Counted from the stretch's first letter, positions 17,230 through 28,300 are shown. The stretch: 64,000 nt of DNA from CAJQLB01 sp905479065 (GCA_943846735.1 OX044364.1:868001-932000), one strand, 5' to 3'. Made by a program: numbers and translations. The notes: generated from the letters alone by a model not told the origin.

Positions 17230-17828
17230 TGCTCAAAGAACAATTAGCGAACTACACGATTATTTTAGCATCTTCTTCGCCAAGAAGACAAGAGTTATTA
17301 ACATCATTAAATATTGATTTTGAAGTTCGATTAAAACCTGTAAAAGAGAACTTTCCCGATTATTTATGTCATCACGAAATAAGTGATTTTTTAGCAGTTT
17401 TAAAATCGAGGCCTTTTATTAACGACTTAAAGTCAAAGGAAATTTTAATTACGAGCGATACCATTGTTTGGCACAACAACAAAGCATTAGGTAAACCTAC
17501 AACTCAACAAGAAGCTATCGACATGCTTAAGTCATTAAGTCATCAAACACATGAAGTCATTACCTCTGTATGTTTCACAACATACAATACACAAAAAACC
17601 ATTAATAGTGTTACCAAAGTAAAGTTTAAGGAGTTATCTGATGACGAAATTTGGTATTATGTTACGAAGTACAACCCTATGGATAAGGCAGGTGCTTATG
17701 GCATTCAAGACTGGATAGGTCAAATTGGTATTGTAAAAATTGAAGGTTCATATTTTAATGTTATGGGATTACCCATTGATCTTGTTTACAAGAATTTACT
17801 AGATCTTACCTCCTTAAAAAAAACCTAA
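17229..17828 (+). CDS. maf: Maf family nucleoside triphosphate pyrophosphatase
   Basis: 199 residues with the Maf signature ILASSSPRRQELL (about 12-24), the catalytic ITSDTIVW region, GKPTTQQEAIDML and DKAGAYGIQ. Maf proteins hydrolyse non-canonical or canonical dTTP/UTP/CTP to monophosphates and act in the cytoplasm. The overlap TAATG with the prenyltransferase gene shows co-translation. It is the last gene of the DUF2520-kdsC-ubiA-maf operon. Confidence 0.92.
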   Translation: MLKEQLANYTIILASSSPRRQELLTSLNIDFEVRLKPVKENFPDYLCHHEISDFLAVLKSRPFINDLKSKEILITSDTIVWHNNKALGKPTTQQEAIDMLKSLSHQTHEVITSVCFTTYNTQKTINSVTKVKFKELSDDEIWYYVTKYNPMDKAGAYGIQDWIGQIGIVKIEGSYFNVMGLPIDLVYKNLLDLTSLKKT

Positions 17829-17886
17829 ATAAAATGATGTAAATACCTTTCTTTCCTATATTTGAGCAAGAACAAATTCTCATTTA

Positions 17887-20403
17887 ATGTTACGAACTAT
17901 ACTAGCTCTGTTTTTTGCGACGTCATTTACTTTATTACTGCACTCCCAAAAGCCAAAGAAATTAAATGCAACTCAGATTTATGAGTCCATACAAAAATTA
18001 AATTTTTTAGGTTCAGTACTTTATGTTGCTGCGCATCCTGATGATGAAAACACACGATTAATTTCATATTTTTCAAACGAAATTAAGGCAAGAACCGCAT
18101 ACTTATCACTAACTAGAGGTGATGGAGGACAAAATCTAATAGGTCCTGAACTTAGAGAATTGCTAGGAGTATTGCGCACGCAAGAATTACTCGCGGCAAG
18201 AAGCATTGACGGAGGTAGTCAAATATTTACCAGAGCCAATGACTTTGGTTATTCAAAGCATCCTGATGAAACATTAGAAATTTGGGATAAAGAAAGTGTG
18301 CTAAGTGACGTTGTATGGGCAATTAGATCATTTAAACCAGATGTCATTATTAATAGATTTGATCATGAGAGTGCAGGCAAAACTCATGGACATCACACGA
18401 GTTCTGCTTTGTTAAGTATGGAAGCCTTTGACTTGGTAAGTGATAAAACAAAATTTTCAGATCAATTAAAATATGTTGAGACATGGCAGCCTACACGTCT
18501 GTTCTTTAATACAAGTTGGTGGTTTTACGGAAGTCAAGAAAATTTTAATAAAGCAGATAAATCTGATATGCTAAAAATGGACATCGGTGTTTATTACCCA
18601 TTGAAAGGACTGTCCAACAATGAAGTTGCGTCCTTGGCGAGTAGTCAACATCTATGCCAAGGGTTTGGTAGGTTAACACAACGTGGCTCACAAGAGGAAT
18701 ACATCAAATTTCTGAAGGGTGATTTTCCGGAAGACCAAAATAATTTATTTTCTGGGATTGACACGTCATGGCATCGCATCGAAGGAGGTCGAGAAATAGG
18801 AAAAATACTAAAAGACATAGAAACTAATTTCAATTTTGAAAATCCATCAAGCCATGTAAATGATTTAATGAGGGCATATCAACTTATTACAACACTCAAA
18901 AACACGCATTGGAAAATCATTAAAACAGAAGAGATTAAAACAATTATTGAGGCTTGTACTGGGCTTTACCTTGAGGCCTCCTCAAATACTCCAACCGTGA
19001 GTAATTCAGGTGAAATTTCACTAAAACTTGAGGTCTTAAATAGAAGTGACATCTCTTGTAATCTAGTCTCTTACAACATGTCTACCATCGAAGAAAGCAT
19101 TCAAAAGAATATAAAGTTACTATCCAATAATAAATTCAATTTTGAAGAATCCTTAAATTTAACCAATGCCAATTACACCACTCCATATTGGTTAAATAAA
19201 AAAGGGACATTAGGCATGTATGAAGTTGATGATAGGGTTTTAATTGGACAACCAGAAACACCACGAGACATCCATGTAACTTTCAATTTACGAATAAATA
19301 ACATGCCTATATCATTTAAAAAAGATGTTGTTTACAGATATTCTAAACCAGACAAAGGTGAACTTTATAGACCACTTGAAATCATTCCAGAGGTGTCAGC
19401 AAGCATTACAGAAAAAGTGATCATTTTTGACAACGACCAACAACAAAATATTCAAGTAAAAGTGAGGGCAGGTAAAGATGGTGTCGATGGCCATATTCAG
19501 CTTGCATATCCAGAGGGATGGACCACATATCCTAACAAGCAAAGAATTAAACTCAACAATAAGGATGAAGAACAATTACTAACATTTACCATTATCCCAC
19601 CTAAAAATCAAAGTGAAGGTTACATAACACCCATAGTTTCTGTTGGTGATAATATTTATACAAAAGAGTTGGTGGAGATTAGCTACGAGCATATTCCGTT
19701 TCAAACAGTATTGTTGCCGAGTCAAAGTAAAGTTGTCCGTATAAATTTAGAAAAACGCGGAGAAAACATTGCCTATATTGAAGGTGCTGGTGATGTGGTT
19801 CCTGAAAGTTTACAACAAATAGGTTATCAAGTTGTTAAATTAAAACCTGAAGATATTAGTGCTAAATCACTGTCGAGGTTTGATGCAGTTGTTCTAGGTA
19901 TTCGCGCTTACAACGTTCTCGATGAATTAAAATTTAAACAACAGTTGTTATTTGATTATGTTGAAAAAGGAGGCAACATGATTGTACAATATAACACCAA
20001 TCGTGGTATTAAAGTAGCACAATTGGCACCTTATCCTTTAAAACTTTCTAGAGATAGAGTTACCGATGAAAATTCGGAAGTTCGTATCATACAACCCAAC
20101 CATGAATTATTAAACTTCCCAAATAAGATAACACAAGAAGATTTTAAAGGTTGGACTCAAGAAAGAGGACTTTATTTTCCAGGAGAATGGAGCGAAAATT
20201 TCATGCCTCTTTTGGCTCTCAATGATAAAGGAGAAGCTCCGAAGACAGGAAGTCTTTTGGTTGCCAAACATGGAAAAGGATATTATATCTACACTGGATT
20301 AAGTTTCTTTAGAGAATTCCCAGCTGGTGTTCCTGGTGCATTTCGACTATTTGCAAATATGCTATCTATAGGTAAAAATCATGAAAGTCTGAAAAAAAAT
20401 TAA
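17887..20403 (+). CDS. large exported PIG-L family deacetylase
   Basis: 838 residues with a signal peptide (MLRTILALFFATSFTLLLHS). The PIG-L/LmbE domain (about 38-300) has the zinc motif YVAAHPDDENTRLI, the conserved TRGDGGQNLIGPELRELLGVLRTQEL, RFDHESAGKTHGHHTSSAL, and SKHPDETL. The C-terminal half has beta-rich CARDB-like stretches (about 350-600) and then a class-I glutamine-amidotransferase-like alpha/beta part (about 620-830; VVLGIRAYNVLDEL, GGNMIVQYNTNRG, GKGYYIYTGLSFFRE). It probably deacetylates an N-acetyl sugar outside the cytoplasm. A -7 box TATATTTG stands at 17857-17864. It begins an operon with a micro-ORF and a symporter. Confidence 0.87.
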   Translation: MLRTILALFFATSFTLLLHSQKPKKLNATQIYESIQKLNFLGSVLYVAAHPDDENTRLISYFSNEIKARTAYLSLTRGDGGQNLIGPELRELLGVLRTQELLAARSIDGGSQIFTRANDFGYSKHPDETLEIWDKESVLSDVVWAIRSFKPDVIINRFDHESAGKTHGHHTSSALLSMEAFDLVSDKTKFSDQLKYVETWQPTRLFFNTSWWFYGSQENFNKADKSDMLKMDIGVYYPLKGLSNNEVASLASSQHLCQGFGRLTQRGSQEEYIKFLKGDFPEDQNNLFSGIDTSWHRIEGGREIGKILKDIETNFNFENPSSHVNDLMRAYQLITTLKNTHWKIIKTEEIKTIIEACTGLYLEASSNTPTVSNSGEISLKLEVLNRSDISCNLVSYNMSTIEESIQKNIKLLSNNKFNFEESLNLTNANYTTPYWLNKKGTLGMYEVDDRVLIGQPETPRDIHVTFNLRINNMPISFKKDVVYRYSKPDKGELYRPLEIIPEVSASITEKVIIFDNDQQQNIQVKVRAGKDGVDGHIQLAYPEGWTTYPNKQRIKLNNKDEEQLLTFTIIPPKNQSEGYITPIVSVGDNIYTKELVEISYEHIPFQTVLLPSQSKVVRINLEKRGENIAYIEGAGDVVPESLQQIGYQVVKLKPEDISAKSLSRFDAVVLGIRAYNVLDELKFKQQLLFDYVEKGGNMIVQYNTNRGIKVAQLAPYPLKLSRDRVTDENSEVRIIQPNHELLNFPNKITQEDFKGWTQERGLYFPGEWSENFMPLLALNDKGEAPKTGSLLVAKHGKGYYIYTGLSFFREFPAGVPGAFRLFANMLSIGKNHESLKKN

Positions 20404-20413
20404 TTTACTATCT

Positions 20414-20527
20414 ATGAAACATTTAAAAATTAAAGATCTTCAATGGAAATCATGGTATACATTCGTGCTTGTAGCTAACATGATATATTTTGTCATATTT
20501 TACCTTCTAACAATGTCATATAACTAA
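20414..20527 (+). CDS. 37-residue single-span membrane micro-protein
   Basis: ATG at 20414, TAA at 20525-20527. The peptide starts MKHLKIKDLQWKSWYTFVLV and continues ANMIYFVIFYLLTMSYN: a basic, aromatic start and one membrane span (about 15-34). It begins 10 bases after the PIG-L gene stop and ends one base before the symporter ATG, so spacing alone strongly supports translation. Micro-proteins beside sodium:solute symporters are known in other families (YjcH/ActP, DUF4212), though this sequence is shorter and I cannot assign it to either. A subunit or stability partner of the symporter is the simplest idea. Confidence 0.6.
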   Translation: MKHLKIKDLQWKSWYTFVLVANMIYFVIFYLLTMSYN

Positions 20528-20528
20528 A

Positions 20529-22244
20529 ATGAATAATTTTAAAGAATTAGCAACCATTGATTGGGTCATCTTAGTAGCCACGTTACTAATCATTGTCTTA
20601 TACGGCACTTACAAAACAAGAAAAAACAAAAATGTTCAAGACTATCTAAAAGGAGGTAATCAATCTAAATGGTGGACCATTGGACTTTCTGTCATGGCAA
20701 CACAAGCGAGTGCGATCACATTTTTATCCACTCCAGGTGAGGCCTTCAATAATGGTATGGGATTTGTTCAATTTTATTTCGGTGTCCCTATTGCCATTGT
20801 TATCATTTGTATGGTTTTTATTCCCATGTATCACCGTTTAAAAGTGTATACAGCTTATCAGTTTCTTGAAGAAAGATTTGATAAAAAAACTAGAACTTTA
20901 ACAGCCTCTCTCTTTTTGATTCAGCGCGGACTATCTGCAGGAATTACAATTTTTGCACCGGCCATCATCTTATCGGTAGTCCTTGGTTGGAATTTATTAT
21001 TGCTCAATATTATTATTGGTTTATTAGTAATCATTTACACTGTTTCAGGAGGAACTCAAGCAGTAAATGTTACTCAAAAACACCAAATGATTGTCATTCT
21101 TTCTGGAATGGTCATTGCGTTTGTAATAATTGTTAATAAACTTCCAGACGATATCACATTTTCAAAAGCAATTGAAATTGCAGGAGCAAGTGGTAAAATG
21201 AATGTCTTAGATTTTTCCTTTAGTCTAGAAAATCGTTATACATTTTGGAGTGGAATTATTGGTGGTACTTTTTTGGCACTTTCTTATTTTGGAACAGATC
21301 AAAGTCAAGTACAGCGGTATTTATCGGGTAAATCTCTAAAAGAAATGCAGCTAGGCTTACTATTTAATGGCTTATTCAAAATACCCATGCAATTTTTTAT
21401 TTTATTTGTAGGAATCATGGTTTTTGTTTTTTACCAGTTTAATGAATCTCCATTAAATTTCAATCCAAAAGCCTCAGAGATTGTTTTAAAATCACAATTT
21501 AGTGATGATTATAAAACACTTGAATACGAGCACAAGAAACTTTTCCAAGACAAACAATTACTAATTTCAGATTTTGTCAGTTCAAACTCTGAAGAAACAT
21601 CTCGTGCAATTGCTTTAGCTAATCAAACAAATGACACATTAAGATCTAAGGCAAAGAAGCTTATAGAAAAGGCAGTGACATTAGAAAAGTTAAAGGTTGA
21701 AACAAATGACATGGATTATGTGTTTATCAACTTCATTTTAAATAATTTGCCACGAGGGTTAATCGGATTACTACTTGCTGTTATTTTAAGTGCCGCTATG
21801 TCGAGTACCTCTAGTGAACTGAATGCGCTGGCGTCAACGACAACTATAGATTTATACAAAAAGAGTAATCCCAATAAATCTGAATTAGAGATGGTTACCA
21901 TGTCTAAATGGTTCACTTTGGGATGGGGATTACTAGCCATTGGCATTGCCTGTGTTGCCAACCTTGCGGAAAATTTAATTCAGTTAGTTAACATTATAGG
22001 ATCTATTTTTTATGGAAACGTTTTGGGGATTTTTCTTTTAGCATTCTTTGTGAAAAATATAAATGGAAACTCCGTTTTTAAGGCAGCATTAATGACTCAA
22101 TTTATTATTATTGGATTATTTCTTTTAGATAAATACGAATACATCAACCTCCCTTATTTATGGTTAAATTTTGTTGGCTGTGCCATCGTCATGACCTTAG
22201 CAATGATTATACAATCAGTAGATAACAACCTGAGAAACATATAA
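20529..22244 (+). CDS. sodium:solute symporter (SSS family)
   Basis: 571 residues with about 13-14 hydrophobic spans. The family signature is visible in YLKGGNQSKWWTIGLSVMATQASAITFLSTPGEAF (a sodium-site region in span 2) and YFGTDQSQVQRYLSGKSLKEMQLGLL. A soluble charged insert of about 100 residues (about 310-395) lies between spans; it is longer than in VcSGLT-type proteins. It probably imports a sugar or organic solute with sodium across the inner membrane. Co-transcription with a PIG-L deacetylase points to an amino-sugar-like substrate, as inference. It is closed by a strong terminator. Confidence 0.9.
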   Translation: MNNFKELATIDWVILVATLLIIVLYGTYKTRKNKNVQDYLKGGNQSKWWTIGLSVMATQASAITFLSTPGEAFNNGMGFVQFYFGVPIAIVIICMVFIPMYHRLKVYTAYQFLEERFDKKTRTLTASLFLIQRGLSAGITIFAPAIILSVVLGWNLLLLNIIIGLLVIIYTVSGGTQAVNVTQKHQMIVILSGMVIAFVIIVNKLPDDITFSKAIEIAGASGKMNVLDFSFSLENRYTFWSGIIGGTFLALSYFGTDQSQVQRYLSGKSLKEMQLGLLFNGLFKIPMQFFILFVGIMVFVFYQFNESPLNFNPKASEIVLKSQFSDDYKTLEYEHKKLFQDKQLLISDFVSSNSEETSRAIALANQTNDTLRSKAKKLIEKAVTLEKLKVETNDMDYVFINFILNNLPRGLIGLLLAVILSAAMSSTSSELNALASTTTIDLYKKSNPNKSELEMVTMSKWFTLGWGLLAIGIACVANLAENLIQLVNIIGSIFYGNVLGIFLLAFFVKNINGNSVFKAALMTQFIIIGLFLLDKYEYINLPYLWLNFVGCAIVMTLAMIIQSVDNNLRNI

Positions 22245-22262
22245 AGATATATTTCCATAAAT

Positions 22263-22292
22263 AAAAAAGCGCAATAATTATTGCGCTTTTTT
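22263..22292. terminator. bidirectional intrinsic terminator
   Basis: A perfect 30-bp palindrome with the half AAAAAAGCGCAATAA. As RNA it folds into a hairpin with A and U flanks, ending the symporter operon (plus) and the T9SS P-domain protein gene (minus). Confidence 0.88.
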
Positions 22293-22325
22293 ATTTTATA
22301 GTATTAAAACTATAATAGAACTGAA

Positions 22326-25232
22326 TTAATCTACAATGATACGTTTCATATTCCCTGCTCTATTATTTCCTATTCGAACAAAATACACCCCTGAGGATGC
22401 TGCAGCCATGTTAAGGTTGTACTCATAGCCTTGTCCATTTTTATTTGATAGTGTTTTCAAATAAATCATTTGACCTAAAGAATTCATTACCGTTAATTTT
22501 AAATCTTCAGTTATGGAAGTTGTTGGCAGTTTGACTAAATAATTACCATTGTTTTGATAGACAACAATCAAATCTGTATCTACAATTAAATCAGTAACAC
22601 TCAAGGCGAGCCCGGCGCAAATTTGAATATTCCAATCCAATATAAAACCGATTGCTCCACTACCTCCTACATTTGTAACCACAAGGGACCAATCACCTAA
22701 TGATGATTCACCATTAAAATCATTCAAATCACCATCTGGTATATATGAACCTGTAAAAGGCGCAATGTCTGAACCAATATTAGAATCTGCATCATCATCA
22801 AAAATAGTATCTATATAATTATCGCCATTACCTCCATTAGCATTTGACAAAATAACTTCAGTGTTGTTTGGACTGACCAATTTAACTTCCAAATCACCAA
22901 CATCTATGTGTTGTATATTGAGCGTTACATTAATATCTGAAATTATTTTGTTCTCTGCAACGTTTATAATTGATTCAGCAGGAGAACCTGCTCTAATGAG
23001 GACATTAGCTGTATTTTCATCAGAAGTACAATCAAAATTTTCTACAAGTTTTGAGGATGCATCATTTGACGTGTCACCATCATCTCGTAAGTCGGTAGAC
23101 GATGTGAAATTATAATTACCAGATCCAGAGATATTCGCTAAAGTATTAAAAGAATAAGTGATTTTATCGCCAGCGGATAAGGTTTCAGTAACGGTTTCAA
23201 CCACAGGAGACGCTCCGTTTATGCTATAATTAACGTCAAAATTGGATTGGTCAGCAGTTCCGAAGTTACTAATTACCACTGTAACTATTTCAGATGATAG
23301 GCCTTCCCCAGTATTTGGAGTAACAATGTCAAGGACACCTAAATCATCAGGAAAAACATTACGAACACTTTTTTCAATTTCGTCATTTGTAACAAATTCA
23401 TCAGAACCTAACAAGGTTTTCGCTTTCAATGTATACGTTTGGCCACCTGTTGATAAATCAATTACTTCTGAAAATGTAAAATTATCTGACGTACCAGCGG
23501 TCAGTGTTCCTGTGTATGTTTCTGTAGCCATTAAAACCTCATCAACATATAATTCTAAGTCAAAGTTACTCTGGTCTAAAACACCATAATTTTTAACACG
23601 CACTTGAACAATTTCAGATGCTCCGAGAGTCGCATCACTTGGTGATATAATTTCTGCAACTCCAAGGTCATTTTCAAAACCACCCGAAAGACTAAATGAT
23701 GCAACTCGCGTTGACCAAGAATTTAGTGCATTAAAATATTCTGCAGTATGCCAAAAAGTAAAATCATCTGGATCCATTGTCAAGTGGGAGTAATCTCCAA
23801 ATCGATTTGAAAAATTTTGAACACCTTGTCCTTCAATGATCGTTGTTTCTTCTACAGTCATAGTCCCAAGAGGGTCATCAAAATACCTACCTGTATATCT
23901 AATTCCTGGCTCCAAAGTAGCACTTGCAATGCTAAAACCGAGTCCAATATTACCCTGAACATCTATGGCTGCACTACCCATAAATCGACTGTGTCCATCA
24001 TCGGGAGCATAAGTACCCTCTTGATAGATACTCCAAGGGTCTGTTGCGTTATTTCGTAATTCAAACCATCTCACTCCGGATGTGTCATTTCCATCAACAT
24101 CCACATTAAAGGTAATTATCATGGAGTTATGACTTGCAAATTTTCTGTAATTAACCATGTAAGAAACCACACCTCCTATCATATCTATTTTCTGACCAGT
24201 ACCCGGTTGTTCAACATCACCTGTTCCAAATGGAGCAAATGTAGACTCGAAGGGCACTGTGGGTAATTCTAATGGCACTGTTGAAATAGTTGAATTACTT
24301 GTAGTAACCCAATCCATTTCAATTTCCCAAATTTTTAAATGATCTTCCGATATAGCACCTGACCAACCATCATCTTGTAAATAAATGATGTAACCAGGAG
24401 TTTCAGCGTCATACAAGGACCCAAGCAAATTAGCTGGTTCAGGACTGAAAACAGTATTCGTATTATTGACAATTCCTGGTAACGTGAATCCTACAATCGC
24501 CGGACTTGAAGCTCCGTCAATTAATGCTTGACGATCTATGGCATACGTACTGTTCCCGCTTTTATTGGCAGTGAGAAAATAAGCATCATGCCAGATAGTG
24601 TAATGCGGATAGTCAGGAAATGAATCTAATGGGAATTCCCATGTGTTATATGTTCCTGTAGGATCAGGTGTTGTAGAAATTGCAATCAATAACCCATTTG
24701 TTGCTTGTCTAAATTCACTGATAAACCAACGGTCAGCTAACTGATCGTATAAAATAATTGGATCACCGTCATTAACTCCTGAAAATAATGATCCTAAATT
24801 TGAAGGACCTGCTAAAACGTTTCCTGATTTGTCAAAAATTTTAAAAGCAGAATTGACAGCGTGCACGTAATGATTTGGTCCCACCGCACCTGTTGGATCT
24901 GGTGGCACAAAACCTTGTGTTTCGCCTATATTCGTTCCTTCAAAATTTTCTTCAAGAGCGTATGAATGGATACCTCCAAAATCACGCTGTGCTTTTGTCT
25001 CGCCATTTAGTGGCAAGGCATTTTGATTAAACTTTTTTGGATAACGCATTTCGTTATTTCCAAATTTAAAATTAGCTGGATCATTGTTGTGTGTTGGCAC
25101 AACCTTCGGCAAATCTCTCAAAGGTTGGGAAACACCTAAATAAGTTGCATTTGATAAATACGTTGGTTCTGATTTTTGAGCATTCGTGATCCATCCTATT
25201 GTAAGACAAATAAGAACTAAAAACTTTTTCAT
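22326..25232 (-). CDS. T9SS-exported protein with CARDB repeats, P domain and sorting domain
   Basis: 968 residues. Signal peptide (MKKFLVLICLTIGWITNAQ); a large N-terminal region (about 60-530) with GFVPPDPTGAVGPNHYVHAVNSAFKIFDKSG, of the kind seen in uncharacterised Bacteroidota exoproteins; two CARDB-like beta domains (about 535-740; DLGVAEIISPS and DLGVLDIVTPN); a proprotein-convertase P domain (about 750-880; HIDVGDLEVKLVSPNNTEVIL, SSLGDWSLVVTN); and a C-terminal type A sorting domain (about 895-968; VMNSLGQMIYLKTL ... GVYFVRIGNN). It should be exported through the outer membrane by type IX secretion and attached or released. No catalytic site was recognised. Confidence 0.87.
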   Translation of the reverse strand: MKKFLVLICLTIGWITNAQKSEPTYLSNATYLGVSQPLRDLPKVVPTHNNDPANFKFGNNEMRYPKKFNQNALPLNGETKAQRDFGGIHSYALEENFEGTNIGETQGFVPPDPTGAVGPNHYVHAVNSAFKIFDKSGNVLAGPSNLGSLFSGVNDGDPIILYDQLADRWFISEFRQATNGLLIAISTTPDPTGTYNTWEFPLDSFPDYPHYTIWHDAYFLTANKSGNSTYAIDRQALIDGASSPAIVGFTLPGIVNNTNTVFSPEPANLLGSLYDAETPGYIIYLQDDGWSGAISEDHLKIWEIEMDWVTTSNSTISTVPLELPTVPFESTFAPFGTGDVEQPGTGQKIDMIGGVVSYMVNYRKFASHNSMIITFNVDVDGNDTSGVRWFELRNNATDPWSIYQEGTYAPDDGHSRFMGSAAIDVQGNIGLGFSIASATLEPGIRYTGRYFDDPLGTMTVEETTIIEGQGVQNFSNRFGDYSHLTMDPDDFTFWHTAEYFNALNSWSTRVASFSLSGGFENDLGVAEIISPSDATLGASEIVQVRVKNYGVLDQSNFDLELYVDEVLMATETYTGTLTAGTSDNFTFSEVIDLSTGGQTYTLKAKTLLGSDEFVTNDEIEKSVRNVFPDDLGVLDIVTPNTGEGLSSEIVTVVISNFGTADQSNFDVNYSINGASPVVETVTETLSAGDKITYSFNTLANISGSGNYNFTSSTDLRDDGDTSNDASSKLVENFDCTSDENTANVLIRAGSPAESIINVAENKIISDINVTLNIQHIDVGDLEVKLVSPNNTEVILSNANGGNGDNYIDTIFDDDADSNIGSDIAPFTGSYIPDGDLNDFNGESSLGDWSLVVTNVGGSGAIGFILDWNIQICAGLALSVTDLIVDTDLIVVYQNNGNYLVKLPTTSITEDLKLTVMNSLGQMIYLKTLSNKNGQGYEYNLNMAAASSGVYFVRIGNNRAGNMKRIIVD

Positions 25233-25393
25233 ATCCGGGGGATTTTAATTTTTATGCAAGAATAAGACATTTTTTTTGTTTTTTAATACATAATATTGTT
25301 AATAAATTCGACTTGAACTTATTAAAATCATCATTAAAGTTCTATTATTTATCATAAATTTGCCTCTTTAATTTGAATTTCAAATCAGGTCAA

Positions 25394-28300
25394 ATGATTC
25401 ATTTCTTCGGAAACGCAAAGCATTCTGTTTATGCTGTTTACATGACAGCTAAATTGTCAAAAGAAACAATTGAAAAACTATCTTGGTTATTTGGAAATAA
25501 CCCAAAAATTGAACAAGCATCGATAGATGCTTTTTTTGTTGGACCAAGGGCATCCATGGTCACTCCTTGGAGTACTAACGCAGTTGAAATTACCCAAAAC
25601 ATGGGAATCAAAGGCATTGTAAGAATTGAAGAGTTTAAGAGAGCTGTATCAGATTTTTCTGATTTTGACACGATGTTGTTTCAAAAATACAACACTTTAA
25701 ATCAAAAAATATTTCACACCAATAGTACTCCAGATAATATCATTAATATTACTGATATTGCTGCTTACAACAAAAAGGAAGGACTCGCACTTAATAAGGA
25801 AGAAGTTGCCTATTTAAGTACGATTTCGAACAAGATAGGAAGACCTTTAACAGATTCTGAAGTATTTGGCTTCTCTCAAGTAAATTCAGAACATTGCCGC
25901 CATAAAATTTTTAATGGCACTTTCATCATTGATGGTAAAGAAAAGCCAAAATCATTATTTGGACTCATAAAAGAAACTTCCAAAGCACACCCGAACAGTA
26001 TCGTGTCTGCCTACAAGGATAATGTCGCATTTTTAAAAGGTCCAAAAATCGAACAATTTGCTCCAAAGCGCGCAGACATCCCTGATTATTACAAAACAGA
26101 AACATTTGACTCTGTCATTTCTGTAAAAGCAGAAACTCACAATTTTCCAACAACAGTCGAACCTTTCAATGGCGCTGCTACAGGCTCTGGAGGAGAAATA
26201 AGAGATCGATTGGCTGGAGGAAAAGGTTCATTGCCTTTGGCAGGCACAGCCGTTTACATGACCTCATACCCTCGTTTAGAAGAACATAGAGCATGGGAGA
26301 AAAAATTAAGCGAACGGACTTGGTTATATCAAACACCTATGGATATCTTGATAAAAGCGTCTAACGGTGCTTCTGATTTTGGTAATAAATTTGGCCAACC
26401 TCTAATCTGTGGGTCTGTGCTAACCTTTGAACATGAGGAAGAGAATAGAAAACTGGGTTATGACAAAGTAATTATGCAGGCAGGTGGGATCGGTTATGGT
26501 AAGGCAAATCAAGCGCTAAAAGACAAACCTCAAAATTATGACAAAATCGTCATATTAGGAGGAGACAACTATCGAATTGGTATGGGGGGAGCGGCAGTAT
26601 CCTCAGCTGATACTGGCGAATTTGCTTCAGGTATTGAATTAAATGCGGTACAACGTTCTAACCCTGAAATGCAGAAACGTGCTGCTAACGCCATTAGAGG
26701 TATGGTAGAAAGTAAAGAGAATAATATTGTATCAATTCACGATCACGGTGCAGGTGGACATCTGAATTGCTTGTCAGAACTCGTTGAGGAAACAGGTGGT
26801 TTAATTGATTTGGACCAATTACCCGTTGGGGATCCAACACTTTCTGCCAAAGAAATTATAGGAAATGAGTCTCAGGAGCGCATGGGATTGGTTATTTCAG
26901 ACAAAAATATTGACACACTCAACAGAATTGCAAATCGTGAACGAGCACCCATATACGTCGTCGGAGATGTCACCGGAGATCACCGATTTACCTTTAAATC
27001 TAAATCAAGAGGTGAAAAACCAATGGATTTAGAGCTCAGTGACATGTTTGGTAGTTCTCCAAAAACAATCATGACTGATGTTGTTATTTCTAGAAATTAT
27101 GACCCCATTTATTATAATAGCGAAAACTTTGACCATTACTTAAAGCAAGTTTTACAATTAGAGTCTGTGGCTTGCAAAGATTGGCTAACTAATAAGGTAG
27201 ATCGATGTGTTGGTGGTAAAGTTGCAAAACAACAGTGTGCTGGAACTTTGCAATTACCATTAAATAACCTTGGCGTGATGGCTTTAGACTTTAAAGGGAA
27301 AGAGGGAGTTGCCACTTCCATTGGACATTCACCAATTTCAGCTCTCATAAACCCATCGGCCGGAAGTCGAAACTCTATTGCTGAGGCCTTAACCAACATT
27401 GTTTGGGCTCCCCTGAAGGAAGGCTTGAAAAGTGTCTCATTGTCAGCGAATTGGATGTGGCCTTGTAAAAATGAAGGTGAAGACGCACGACTGTATGAAG
27501 CAGTTGAAGCAATTTCAGAATTTGCAATTGACTTAGGAATCAATATTCCGACAGGAAAAGATTCACTGTCAATGAAACAAAAATATCCAGATGAGGAAGT
27601 TATCGCTCCTGGAACAGTTATCATATCTGCTGCAGCTAATTGTCATGACATTTCCAAAACAATCGAACCGGTATTTCAGGAGTGTGGTGGTAGTATTTAC
27701 TACATCAATATTTCTCAAGAAAAATTTAAATTAGGAGGAAGTGCGTTCGGTCAAGTAATGAACAAAATTGGTAATGATGTCCCCAATGTTAAAAGCGCTA
27801 GTTATCTGAAAAATGTTTTTAATACCCTCCAACATTTAATTATAGAAAAACAAATTGTTGCAGGGCATGACATCGCGTCGGGAGGATTGGTAACTACCCT
27901 TCTTGAAATGTGCTTTTCGAACAATAATATTGGTGCTAATATCGATTTGACAGCATTACAAGAAACAGATGCTATCAAAGTATTGTTTGCAGAAAATGTT
28001 GGGGTTGTAATTCAATCAACAAATGATCAAATTGAATCTGTTTTTTCTAAAAAAGGAATTGAAGCAATTAACATTGGTAATGTAACCACAAACAATCAAT
28101 TACACCTAAAAAATTATGCCACTGACCACAAGTTAATCATATCAGAATTAAGAGACACGTGGTATAAAACATCATTTTTACTCGATCAACAACAAACTAA
28201 AAATAACCTAGCAAAGACGAGGTTTGAGAACTATCATAGACAACCTTTGGTTTTTAAGTTTCCTAAACATTTTACAGGAAAGCTACCTCTTATTTCATCA

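Noticed and set aside
23242..24060. Plus-strand ORFs inside the T9SS P-domain gene
   Set aside because: They are antisense shadows of a long, domain-rich minus-strand gene and have no signal or family match.
27136..27624. 162-codon minus-strand ORF inside purL
   Set aside because: Antisense to conserved PurL catalytic sequence; composition is that of a shadow frame.
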